From: UBA1794 sp050946375
GTDB lineage: Bacteria > Bacteroidota > Bacteroidia > Bacteroidales > Bacteroidaceae
Assembly: GCA_050946375.1 (NCBI GenBank)
Contig: JBMNUT010000023.1
Location: 1-24,219, forward strand
Length of the DNA stretch: 24,219 bases
Direction of reading: 5' to 3'
Below the pieces are notes generated by a model that was not told the origin of the DNA, did no database searches, and was given only the letters and a program-made list of their open reading frames with translations. The position numbers were made by a program, and so were the translations under genes. Shown here piece after piece: positions 6,067 to 14,162 of the stretch. Positions within the stretch are counted from its first letter, which is position 1. Each line of letters starts with the position of its first letter.

Positions 6067-9000
6067 ATGAAAAGACTCCTTCCCTGGCTCGCCGTACTCC
6101 TCCTGTGCGCCCCGGCCGCCCTGCAGGCCAAGCACCTGAAAATTAGACTCACCACCCCCGGCACACTCGCCGAGCAGATAAGCGAAGACGACCGCCGCAC
6201 CACCGACCGCCTCACCCTCAGCGGACCGCTCAACGGAGCCGACCTTCGCTTCCTCCGCGCCCTGGCAGGCGGAAGATACGACGGCGGGAAAGCCGAAGGA
6301 ACGCTGCGGCGCATAGACCTCTCGAAGGCTACCCTCGCAAGCGGGGGCGGCAGCTATATGGACATCGGCACGGAACTGACCGTGAAAAGCCCCGGCACCC
6401 TGCCGCCTTATCTCTTCTGCAACACGGAGATAGAGGAAATAGTTCTGCCCGAATCTGTCGACACGCTGGGCGAACACTCCCTGGCCCGAACCCGGCTGCG
6501 CCGCATCCGCCTGCCGGAAAACGCCGTGCTCTTGGCCCATTCCCTCCGCAGCAACGCGGAACTGGAAGAAGTCGTCTTCCCCGAAATCACCTGCGCCATC
6601 AATCCGAACGCCTTGGTCGAATGCCCCAAACTGCAGGAGATTCATATAAATAATGTAGTCTACATAGCCGCCAACAGCTTCCAGAATCTCGGAAACCTCC
6701 GCCACTGGGAAGTACGCGGCTGGCTCGGGCACATGGACGGCTGGTACACCGTGGCCAACTGCCCCCGGCTGGAGCGCATAGACTTCTGCGGCCCGGTCTT
6801 CTCCACGGGTGGGGATATCGTATTTGCCCGCTACCCCCGGTTGGAAACCGCCGTATTCCACGACGTCGTATGGAACACCAATTTCGGAAAAGCCGAAGAC
6901 TGCCCCGCCTTTCGCGGCTATGAAACCCAAGGCCTCGTCTACGCTTCCGCCCATCCCGACTACATTCCTCTCCGGCCCGCCGCAGGTCCGGAGTCCGACA
7001 GCCGCTACGCGCACAACCTGAAGGAAGCCCGCACCATCTTCCAAGAGGCAGACTTGCCCTCCAAAGACTTGCCGGACTACGCCTCGCAGCACATGGCTTC
7101 CGTCTTCTACCAAGCCTCTCTCCGGGCTCTCCGCCTCGGCAATAAACAGGAGGGGCAGGACTATCTCGACCTCGCCCTCGCCGCCGGTTATTCCGACTGG
7201 GAAGAATTCTACGCCGACTCGTCCCTCATCCGCCGTATGCTCGGGGCAAAGGAGATAAGCCGCATCGAAATCCACTTCGACAGCGTACGCATGCAGGAAG
7301 ACTACCTCTACATTCTCCGTCACACCCCGCCCTACCGCGCAGAAGACAAGGCGCACGAACCCTTCACCTACGCCCCGCCCACCGACAGCCTGCTGCGCGC
7401 CATCCGTACGGAGCTGCGCCTGGACAGCATAGCGGGAGAGGGAAACGACGAAGTGGCGCAGATAAAGAACCTTATGTACTGGCTGCACGACAAAATACGC
7501 CACGACGGTTCCTCCTCGTGGCCGGACTGTCCATACAATGCGCTGGCCCTCATCCGCCATGCCGAGCAGGAAAACCGCGGATACAACTGCCGTTTCCTCG
7601 CCATGATACTCAACGACTTGTATCTGGCCATGGGCTTTCCCTCGCGCTTCCTCACCTGCCAGTCGAAAGCCTACGACACGGACGGCGATTGCCACGTAAT
7701 AAATATGGTATGGAGCCGCACCTTGGGCAAATGGATATGGATGGATCCCTCGTTTGCAGCCTACGTGACGGACGAAAACGGCCTCCTGCTCCACCCCGGC
7801 GAGGTGCGTGCCCGCCTCATCAGCGGCGCCCCGCTCGTCCTGAACGAAGACGCAAACTGGAATCACCAGTCGCGCCAGACCAAAGAAGACTACCTGGAGA
7901 ACTATATGGCCAAGAACCTCTACCTCCTCTCCGCCCACGTCCGTAGCGAAAGCGAGTCCGAGAGTTTCAAACGTATCCTCAAGACTTCCGAAGTGGTGCT
8001 CACCCCCGAAGGATTCGACTATCGCTGGGGCGGAATCCTCACCACCGACAGCGCCTATTTCTGGCAGGCCCCGCCGCAGGAAGACAGCATCGAAGTGCGT
8101 CTCACGGGCACAGTCACGCTGTCCGAAGGCAGCGGAACGGGCCGTCTGCTCGTGGCCGAAAGCCCGGCCGACCTGCGCCTCGGCGGCACGAGGGAAGTGC
8201 CCGTCGTCAACAACCGTTTCGACTTTCTCCTACGCCTGCCCTACGAACAAGGCCTTGTCCTTCTGGCCGACCTGCCCGGGCAGACGGGTAATCCCGCCCC
8301 GTTCTTTGCCGAAGCGGGAACAACGCTCCACATCGACTATTCCGCCTATGGAAAAAGCCACATAAGCGGCGGCGGTCCGCTCAACGAGGCTTACCGCGCC
8401 TACCTCCGAACCTTCGAAGAAAAACGGGAAGCTTACCGCCCCATCGAAAAGAAGTTAGACGCCCTCGAACGGCAGGGCCGCCTCTACAGCCCCGCCGGCA
8501 AAGCTCTCGCCAAAGAATGGGATACAAAAAACGAACTATACGCTGCAGGCAAGATGGATCACGAGGCTTTCGGCGCCTTCCACGAGCGCTTCTTCCGCCA
8601 AAAAGACAGTCTGGAGAAGCAAAAAGCTTTCTACTCCCCAGCTTATTATGCGCTGGAAGAAAAGAAAACCGCTGTGACAGAATCACTCTACCGTTGGGTG
8701 AGAGAATGGACAGCCACACACCCCTCCACTCTCGGACTCTACGTGCTGAACGAAGACCTTTCCTACTACGAAGAACGCCTCTACGGCCACATTGACTCCA
8801 CGGCTATCCTCTACCGTTCCACCTTTGCCCCCACTCTCGGCCGACACCCGTTAGCCCATCGTTTCCTGCTCGACCTGATGGGCAAAAACATGCGCCCCGG
8901 GATAAAATACCCCGACTATACGGTCACGGACCTGCAGGGCAAAATGCACAGCCTCAGTAGCCTGACACGAGGCAAGGTGGCACTCGTGGATCTCTGGACC

Positions 9001-9312
9001 TGGTGGTGCAGCCCCTGCCGCAGGGATTCCAAGAAAATCATCCCCCTCTATGAAGAATTCGCCCCGCGCGGCTTCACAGTGGTAGGCATCGCTCACGAAA
9101 GCGGGAGCTCCGAACAGACCCGTGCGGCAGTGCAACAGGACGGATACCCTTGGTTGCAGTGCATAGACACGGCGGCACCGAGCGAAATCTGGCAGCGTCA
9201 CGGCTGGAGATACGTGGCCGGCGGACAAATCCTCCTGGACAAAGACGGCACCATCCTCAAGATCCGTCCTACGGCCGAAGAGGTACGCAAAATACTCGAG
9301 GCCAAACTCTGA
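6067..9312 (+). CDS. Exported LRR-transglutaminase-DUF4369-TlpA thioredoxin fusion
   Basis: This 1081-residue protein has an N-terminal signal peptide (MKRLLPWLAVLLLCAPAALQA), so it works outside the cytoplasm. Residues about 110-300 form BspA-like leucine-rich repeats (patterns such as LPPYLFCNTEIEEIVLPESV). Residues about 490-570 match a transglutaminase-like core with the full triad: Cys508 in GYNCRF, His543 in DCHVIN and Asp560 in WMDPSF. Residues about 670-790 resemble the DUF4369 beta domain found before Bacteroidetes TlpA-type proteins, followed by a charged helical stretch to about 930. Residues about 945-1081 are a thioredoxin-like domain with WWCSPC (Cys981, Cys984). The usual cis-proline near the end of that domain is not visible; the segment reads VAGGQILLDKDG. 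I start at ATG 6067 because the signal peptide begins there and promoters lie just upstream. It appears to be a single-gene unit between two terminators. The transglutaminase domain may act as a protease or only bind; its substrate is unknown. Confidence 0.85.
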   Translation: MKRLLPWLAVLLLCAPAALQAKHLKIRLTTPGTLAEQISEDDRRTTDRLTLSGPLNGADLRFLRALAGGRYDGGKAEGTLRRIDLSKATLASGGGSYMDIGTELTVKSPGTLPPYLFCNTEIEEIVLPESVDTLGEHSLARTRLRRIRLPENAVLLAHSLRSNAELEEVVFPEITCAINPNALVECPKLQEIHINNVVYIAANSFQNLGNLRHWEVRGWLGHMDGWYTVANCPRLERIDFCGPVFSTGGDIVFARYPRLETAVFHDVVWNTNFGKAEDCPAFRGYETQGLVYASAHPDYIPLRPAAGPESDSRYAHNLKEARTIFQEADLPSKDLPDYASQHMASVFYQASLRALRLGNKQEGQDYLDLALAAGYSDWEEFYADSSLIRRMLGAKEISRIEIHFDSVRMQEDYLYILRHTPPYRAEDKAHEPFTYAPPTDSLLRAIRTELRLDSIAGEGNDEVAQIKNLMYWLHDKIRHDGSSSWPDCPYNALALIRHAEQENRGYNCRFLAMILNDLYLAMGFPSRFLTCQSKAYDTDGDCHVINMVWSRTLGKWIWMDPSFAAYVTDENGLLLHPGEVRARLISGAPLVLNEDANWNHQSRQTKEDYLENYMAKNLYLLSAHVRSESESESFKRILKTSEVVLTPEGFDYRWGGILTTDSAYFWQAPPQEDSIEVRLTGTVTLSEGSGTGRLLVAESPADLRLGGTREVPVVNNRFDFLLRLPYEQGLVLLADLPGQTGNPAPFFAEAGTTLHIDYSAYGKSHISGGGPLNEAYRAYLRTFEEKREAYRPIEKKLDALERQGRLYSPAGKALAKEWDTKNELYAAGKMDHEAFGAFHERFFRQKDSLEKQKAFYSPAYYALEEKKTAVTESLYRWVREWTATHPSTLGLYVLNEDLSYYEERLYGHIDSTAILYRSTFAPTLGRHPLAHRFLLDLMGKNMRPGIKYPDYTVTDLQGKMHSLSSLTRGKVALVDLWTWWCSPCRRDSKKIIPLYEEFAPRGFTVVGIAHESGSSEQTRAAVQQDGYPWLQCIDTAAPSEIWQRHGWRYVAGGQILLDKDGTILKIRPTAEEVRKILEAKL

Positions 9313-9423
9313 GTTTCCATCACGACCAGTCGCTCCGCAGGAAGGCGGAACGATGACTCCCTTGTAAGCCCGTTTGCGCAAGAGCAAGTGGACCATCCCG
9401 TAAAACCGCCTCATGAATCTGCG

Positions 9424-9464
9424 AAAAGCAGCAGTGCTTTTGACTGAAAGCACTGCTGCTTTTT
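9424..9464 (+). terminator. Strong hairpin terminator, copy 2 of the repeated hairpin
   Basis: A 17 bp perfect stem (9424-9440 and 9447-9463) with a 6 nt loop runs into T residues. It lies 110 nt after the fusion gene. Stem and following sequence match the hairpin at 5726-5767, with compensating base changes (CTGCAG there, CAGCAG paired with CTGCTG here), so pairing is kept while sequence differs. Compensation suggests selection for the structure. Confidence 0.85.
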
Positions 9465-9501
9465 GTCATTTCCCGCGCACCATTTTCACCATTTATAGGT
9501 A

Positions 9502-9532
9502 TTGCCCGCCCCACCCCCGCAGGCTACCTTTG
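9502..9532 (+). promoter_or_regulatory. Promoter of the tetR-ABC unit
   Basis: A TATTG -33-like element ends at 9504. The -7 element TACCTTTG is at 9525-9532 after a 20 nt gap. The start codon is 31 nt further on. No palindrome resembling the one at 10193-10213 overlaps this promoter. Confidence 0.6.
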
Positions 9533-9563
9533 CCTCCGATAAACCACATACGCCCATCATACC

Positions 9564-10175
9564 ATGCAACACACCAAAGACCCCATACAGCAACGCATCC
9601 TCGAGAGTGCCGAGGCTGTATTCGCCCGGCAAGGCTTTGCCCGTGCCACCATGCGCGAAATAGCCACACGCTCCGGAGTCAGCACCAGCAACATCTACAA
9701 CTACTTCTCCAGCAAAGACGAAATATTCTGCACCCTCGTGCGCCCCGCAGCCCGCAATCTCCACCAGATTCTCGAGCGACACCACGGCAAACACGGCGCC
9801 GACATACTAAACATGTACCGGGAAGAGTACATCGCCCAAGAGACCGAAGCCTACATCAGCCTCATCCTCGCCCGCCGCAGCCAGCTCCACCTGCTCCTCT
9901 TCCGCGCCGAAGGCTCCTCGCTTGCCCGCTTCCGCGAAGAATTTACCGACAAAAGCACCCGCCTCGTTCAGGACTACCTGCGCACCATGCAGCAGAAACA
10001 CCCTCAACTCTCACTCTGTTTCACCCCCTTTTCCATTCACTTGCACACCGTCTGGATGTTCACCCTGATGGAAGAAATCATCGCCCGACACATACCCCCA
10101 GGCCAGATACGGCAAATCGTCACCGAATACATGAAGTTCGAAACCTACGGATGGAGGGAGCTAATGAAAAAGTAG
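9564..10175 (+). CDS. TetR/AcrR-family transcriptional regulator
   Basis: This is a 203-residue DNA-binding repressor-type protein. The N-terminal helix-turn-helix is clear: RILESAEAVFARQGFARATM, then REIATRSGVSTSNIYNYFSS and KDEIF (residues about 11-55), the standard TetR pattern. The rest is the ligand-binding and dimerisation domain, whose ligand cannot be read from the sequence. It lies directly before two ABC half-transporter genes in the same direction, so control of those genes, and probably autoregulation, is the likely role. The last codons and the stop are inside the left arm and loop of a strong terminator hairpin. A near-perfect palindrome just beyond it is a candidate binding site. 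By analogy with the neighbours, the signal could be a metal chelate or toxic compound, but that is a guess. Confidence 0.88.
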   Translation: MQHTKDPIQQRILESAEAVFARQGFARATMREIATRSGVSTSNIYNYFSSKDEIFCTLVRPAARNLHQILERHHGKHGADILNMYREEYIAQETEAYISLILARRSQLHLLLFRAEGSSLARFREEFTDKSTRLVQDYLRTMQQKHPQLSLCFTPFSIHLHTVWMFTLMEEIIARHIPPGQIRQIVTEYMKFETYGWRELMKK

Positions 10176-10190
10176 CTCCCTCCTTTTTTT
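10153..10190 (+). terminator. Terminator overlapping the tetR stop codon
   Basis: GGAGGGAGCT at 10153-10162 pairs perfectly with AGCTCCCTCC at 10174-10183, followed by seven T (10184-10190). The left arm is in the tetR coding sequence and the stop codon TAG is at 10173-10175. Ribosomes finishing tetR would sit on the left arm and could open the hairpin, so read-through to the ABC genes may depend on tetR translation. Confidence 0.8.
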
Positions 10191-10192
10191 GT

Positions 10193-10213
10193 GAACATTC
10201 CGGAGGAACGTTC
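10193..10213. promoter_or_regulatory. Candidate TetR operator palindrome
   Basis: GAACATTCC and GGAACGTTC lie 3 nt apart and are inverted copies of each other at 8 of 9 positions, giving a 21 bp near-palindrome of the size TetR proteins often bind. It sits between the tetR terminator and the first ABC gene. No clear TAnnTTTG promoter is visible between it and ATG 10357, so the promoter it would control is not identified. Confidence 0.45.
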
Positions 10214-10356
10214 GTTTTTCCCACTCCCTTCCTGCGAGGAGCGCAATGCCTTCCCGAAGCAAGCGAACGGGAAACGACTTCTCCCCGGTACAAGTCCCCC
10301 ACAGAAGAGCAGAACAAGAAACCAATAACAACAATCACTAATTTCAAAAAAACACT

Positions 10357-12132
10357 ATGAGTACTTTACAAAAACTGATTCCCTACATGGGCAGCCGCCG
10401 CATACTGCTGCCCGTAGCCACAGCCCTCTCCGCCCTGAGCGCCGCCATGGGCATGCTTCCCTACCTCTTCATCTGGCTCATCGCCAAGCAACTTCTTGCC
10501 CCCGGCGGCATCCCGACAGCCGCCACCGCCTCCGTAAACACCTACGCCTGGTGGGCCATGGGCACTGCCGCCGGCAGTATCATCGTCTACTTCATTGCTC
10601 TGGCCGCCTCGCACCTGGCCGCCTTCCGCGTCGAGTCCAACCTCCGCCGCCAAGCCATGACACGCGTGCTGCAAAAGCCCTTAGGCTTCTTCGACGTACA
10701 CCCCAGCGGACGCATCCGTAAGGTTATCGACGAAAACGCCAGCATCACCCACACTTTTCTCGCCCACCAGCTGCCCGACCTGGCCGGCACGCTGCTCGTT
10801 CCGCTCGTAGCCCTGGGCTTCATCCTCTGGTTCGACTGGCAACTCGGGCTTGCCTGCATCCTTCCCCTCATAGGTGCCGTAGCATTGATGAGTTACATGA
10901 TGGGGCACAGCGGAAAAGAATTCCTCCAAAAATACATGGCCTCCCTCGAAGAGATGAATACGGAAGCCGTTGAGTACGTGCGCGGCATACCCGTCGTAAA
11001 AGTATTCCAGCAAACCATCTACACCTTCAAGAGATTCCATCGGAGCATACTGGCCTACAACAAAATGGTGCAAGCCTACACCCGACTGTGGGAAGTGCCG
11101 ATGAGCCTTTACACCGTAGTCGTCAACGGATTCGTCTTCTTTCTCGTCCCGACCGCCATCCTCCTCATCGGACACGCAGGCAGCAATTATACCGAAGTGC
11201 TGCTCGACTTACTCCTGTTCGTACTCATCACTCCCGTATTTTCCGAGAGCATCATGCGCTCCATGTACCTGAGTCAGTCGGCCAACGAAGCCGGCGAGGC
11301 CCTCAAGCGGCTCGACCTTCTTCTCGACTATGAGCCTCTCTCTGCCCCCGCGCAGCCCAAACGCCTGAACGGCAACTTCAGTATCAGCTTCGAGCACGTC
11401 AGCTTTTCCTACCCCGGCACATCGCAAAAAGCCATCGACGACATCAGTTTCACCCTGCCCCAGGGCAAAACTTACGCCCTCGTAGGCCCCTCCGGCAGCG
11501 GAAAGACAACCATCGCACGGCTCATTCCCCGGTTTTGGGAAGCCGGTGCCGGACACGTTCGCATCGGCGGCACCGACGTCAGAGAAATAGACCCCGGCGA
11601 ACTGATGCAACAAATATCCTTCGTCTTCCAGCACACCCACCTTTTCAAGACAACCCTACTGGAGAACATCAAATACGGCAACCCCGATGCTACCGAAGCC
11701 CAAGTGCAACAAGCAATCGACCGTACCCAGTGCCGCGAAATCATCGACAAACTGCCTCAAGGCCTCAACACCCGTATCGGAGCCGACGGCACCTACCTCT
11801 CCGGAGGCGAGCAACAACGCATTGCACTGGCAAGGGCCATGCTCAAAAACGCACCCATCATTCTCCTCGACGAGGCTACCGCCTTCGCCGACCCCGAGAA
11901 CGAATATCAGATACGCTGCGCCCTGAAAGAACTGACACGCGGAGAAAAAACCGTTCTCCTCATCGCCCACCGGCTATCCACCGTAGTCGATGCCGACCAA
12001 ATCCTCGTAATTGACCAAGGAAAAATAGCCGAACAGGGCACTCACCAGTCACTCCTCGAGCAAAATGGCCTCTATGCCCGCATGTGGACCGAGTACCAAC
12101 ACGCGACCGACTGGACTATCAACCAACAATAA
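10357..12132 (+). CDS. ABC half-transporter (permease-ATPase fusion), siderophore-type, first subunit
   Basis: This 591-residue inner-membrane protein has a six-helix type I exporter domain (residues about 15-315) followed by an ATPase domain. The ATPase has Walker A GPSGSGKTT (377-385), signature LSGGEQQR (481-488), Walker B IILLDEATAFAD (501-512) and the H-loop histidine in IAHRLSTV. The D-loop reads ATAFADPENE instead of the usual ATASLD. As I recall, the FAD form is typical of the YbtP/YbtQ and IrtA/IrtB siderophore transporter group, although these have the exporter fold. A second half-transporter follows after 32 nt, so a heterodimer is likely. Import of an iron chelate or drug export are both possible; no siderophore genes are nearby. 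The A-rich sequence before ATG 10357 fits a Bacteroidetes start. Confidence 0.88.
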   Translation: MSTLQKLIPYMGSRRILLPVATALSALSAAMGMLPYLFIWLIAKQLLAPGGIPTAATASVNTYAWWAMGTAAGSIIVYFIALAASHLAAFRVESNLRRQAMTRVLQKPLGFFDVHPSGRIRKVIDENASITHTFLAHQLPDLAGTLLVPLVALGFILWFDWQLGLACILPLIGAVALMSYMMGHSGKEFLQKYMASLEEMNTEAVEYVRGIPVVKVFQQTIYTFKRFHRSILAYNKMVQAYTRLWEVPMSLYTVVVNGFVFFLVPTAILLIGHAGSNYTEVLLDLLLFVLITPVFSESIMRSMYLSQSANEAGEALKRLDLLLDYEPLSAPAQPKRLNGNFSISFEHVSFSYPGTSQKAIDDISFTLPQGKTYALVGPSGSGKTTIARLIPRFWEAGAGHVRIGGTDVREIDPGELMQQISFVFQHTHLFKTTLLENIKYGNPDATEAQVQQAIDRTQCREIIDKLPQGLNTRIGADGTYLSGGEQQRIALARAMLKNAPIILLDEATAFADPENEYQIRCALKELTRGEKTVLLIAHRLSTVVDADQILVIDQGKIAEQGTHQSLLEQNGLYARMWTEYQHATDWTINQQ

Positions 12133-12164
12133 CAGCAACGACAATTCCTCAAATTCCAACCACA

Positions 12165-13901
12165 ATGATTAAAATCATCCAAAACCGTTTTGCCCTCTCC
12201 GAGCGAGGGGCACGCGACTTCCTAAGAGGTACTCTCCTCACCACTCTGCTCAATCTGGCGCTCATGCTGTCGGCCGTCTATCTTTTCCTCTTCCTCGACG
12301 ACTATCTGAGCCCCCTGTTCAATCCCGGCGCTACTCCCCTGCGAGGCATAGTCTATTACCTTCTGCTCGCTCTTGCCTTCCTTCTGTTCACTTTCCTCAT
12401 TGCCCGGATTCAGTATCGCAGTACCTTTACTACCGTCTACGACGAGAGTGCCACCCGGCGCATTACCCTGGCTGAGAAACTGCGCAAGCTGCCTCTTTCC
12501 TTCTTCGGGGAGAAAAATCTCTCCGACCTCACCGCCACAATCATGGAAGACTGCACAGATCTCGAACATACCTTCTCCCATGCCGTTCCTCAGCTCTGTG
12601 CCTCTCTGCTCAGCACTACCCTCGTAGCCATTGCCATGGCCTGCTACAATCTACCACTCACCCTCGCCCTTGTCTGGGTAGTTCCCATTGCCTTGCTGAT
12701 ATTACTCGGCGCGCGCCGCAAAATGAAGCAAGACAACACCCTCCATTACGAGAGCCGCCGCGCCGTCAGCGAGCACATACAGGAAGGATTGGAGGCCATG
12801 CAGGAAATCAAAGCCTACCACCAGGAAGCAAGTTATCAGGCACAACTCGACCGCCTCATCCGCACCGATGAGCACACCAACATCCGCGGTGAACTAACTA
12901 CCGGCGTCCTCGTCAACGGCGCCCAAAGCCTTCTCAAGCTCGGGCTTGCCAGCCTCATCCTCACCGGGGTACACATGCTTCAGGCCGGCAACCTCACGCT
13001 TCTTCCTTTCCTACTCTATCTCATCATAGGCTCCCGCATCTACACTCCAATCAACGAAGTGCTCAACAATCTGGCCGCCCTCTCTTACCTCGACGTACGC
13101 ATCCGCCGCATGCGCCAAATCGAGAACCTTCCCATCCAGCAAGGCAGCACTCAGTTCGCCCCGCGAAGCTACGACATCGAATTTCACCACGTCAGCTTCG
13201 CTTACCACGACGGCACTCCTGTCCTGAACGACGTCAGCTTCACCGCACACCAAGGTACCATCACCGCCCTTGTCGGCCCTTCGGGCAGCGGAAAGAGCAC
13301 GGCCGCACGCCTTGCCGCACGCTTCTGGGATCCCCAACAAGGATACATTACTCTCGGTGGGCACGACATCAGTCACATCGACCCCGAAACACTTCTCCGT
13401 CATTTCGCCATCGTTTTTCAGGAAGTCACACTCTTCAACGCCAGTGTTGCCGATAACATCCGCATCGGCCGCCGGGATGCTACCGACGAAGAAGTCATGC
13501 ACGCTGCACGCCTCGCGCAGTGTGATTCGTTCGTCCGCAAGTTGCCTCAAGGCTACCAGACCCTCATCGGCGAAAACGGCGAGAAGCTATCCGGCGGCGA
13601 ACGCCAGCGCATTTCCATAGCCCGGGCTCTACTCAAGGACGCACCCGTTGTACTCCTCGACGAAGCAACCGCCTCACTCGACGTGGAAAACGAAACGCAC
13701 ATTCAGGCTGCCCTCAGTACCTTAGTACGTCAGAAAACCGTGCTCATCATAGCACACCGCCTGCGCACCGTAGCCAATGCCGACCAGATTGTCGTACTCA
13801 ACGACGGCAAAGTCGTAGAAACCGGCAAACCTGCTGACCTAAAGCGCCGCGACAGTCACTTCGCGCGCATGCTCCGCCGCCAACGCGACGAAGCCATTTG
13901 A
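12165..13901 (+). CDS. ABC half-transporter, second subunit
   Basis: This 578-residue permease-ATPase fusion is the likely partner of the preceding gene. The N-terminal two-thirds hold the membrane domain, with strong hydrophobic segments near residues 23-45 and 68-85 and others later. The ATPase has Walker A GPSGSGKST (371-379), signature LSGGERQR (475-482), Walker B VVLLDEATASLD (495-506) and the H-loop in IAHRLRTV. Both halves of the pair keep the catalytic glutamate after Walker B, so both sites may hydrolyse ATP. I start at ATG 12165, 32 nt after the upstream stop, because MIKIIQNRFALSERGARDF is the expected N-terminus; the in-frame extension further upstream overlaps the previous gene. 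Transcription ends at the hairpin at 13935-13997. The substrate is unknown. Confidence 0.88.
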   Translation: MIKIIQNRFALSERGARDFLRGTLLTTLLNLALMLSAVYLFLFLDDYLSPLFNPGATPLRGIVYYLLLALAFLLFTFLIARIQYRSTFTTVYDESATRRITLAEKLRKLPLSFFGEKNLSDLTATIMEDCTDLEHTFSHAVPQLCASLLSTTLVAIAMACYNLPLTLALVWVVPIALLILLGARRKMKQDNTLHYESRRAVSEHIQEGLEAMQEIKAYHQEASYQAQLDRLIRTDEHTNIRGELTTGVLVNGAQSLLKLGLASLILTGVHMLQAGNLTLLPFLLYLIIGSRIYTPINEVLNNLAALSYLDVRIRRMRQIENLPIQQGSTQFAPRSYDIEFHHVSFAYHDGTPVLNDVSFTAHQGTITALVGPSGSGKSTAARLAARFWDPQQGYITLGGHDISHIDPETLLRHFAIVFQEVTLFNASVADNIRIGRRDATDEEVMHAARLAQCDSFVRKLPQGYQTLIGENGEKLSGGERQRISIARALLKDAPVVLLDEATASLDVENETHIQAALSTLVRQKTVLIIAHRLRTVANADQIVVLNDGKVVETGKPADLKRRDSHFARMLRRQRDEAI

Positions 13902-13934
13902 CCCGCCCTGCGCCATACCGTACGCATCCAACAC

Positions 13935-13997
13935 AAGCGAGAAGGGGAAGAAAACAGCATCCTGCACAAACCCATTCCTTCCCCCTCTCGCTTTTTT
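13935..13997 (+). terminator. Terminator of the ABC transporter operon
   Basis: A 16 nt arm at 13935-13950 pairs at 15 of 16 positions with 13978-13993 across a 27 nt loop, followed by T residues to 13997. It starts 34 nt after the second ABC gene. Confidence 0.75.
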
Positions 13998-14073
13998 CCT
14001 ATTCCCCCTTCCACAATTCCCTTTCATCCCTTTCCAAAAACCCTTGCATCAATTACAAAATTCATGCAGTAGT

Positions 14074-14112
14074 TTTATAAAAAACATCCCGCCCTTTTTA
14101 TAAGGACGGGAT
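14074..14112 (-). terminator. Terminator of the parA-parB-DUF5683-mltD operon
   Basis: On the minus strand an 11 bp stem (14112-14102 with 14096-14086, one G-U pair, 5 nt loop) is followed by a T-rich tail. It lies about 50 nt beyond the mltD stop codon and faces the rightward terminator of the ABC operon, so the two convergent units are separated by about 75 bp. Confidence 0.75.
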
Positions 14113-14162
14113 ATATTAACCGCTTACCCGATAGGGGCGAATATTTTTTCCTCGTAGGAGAA

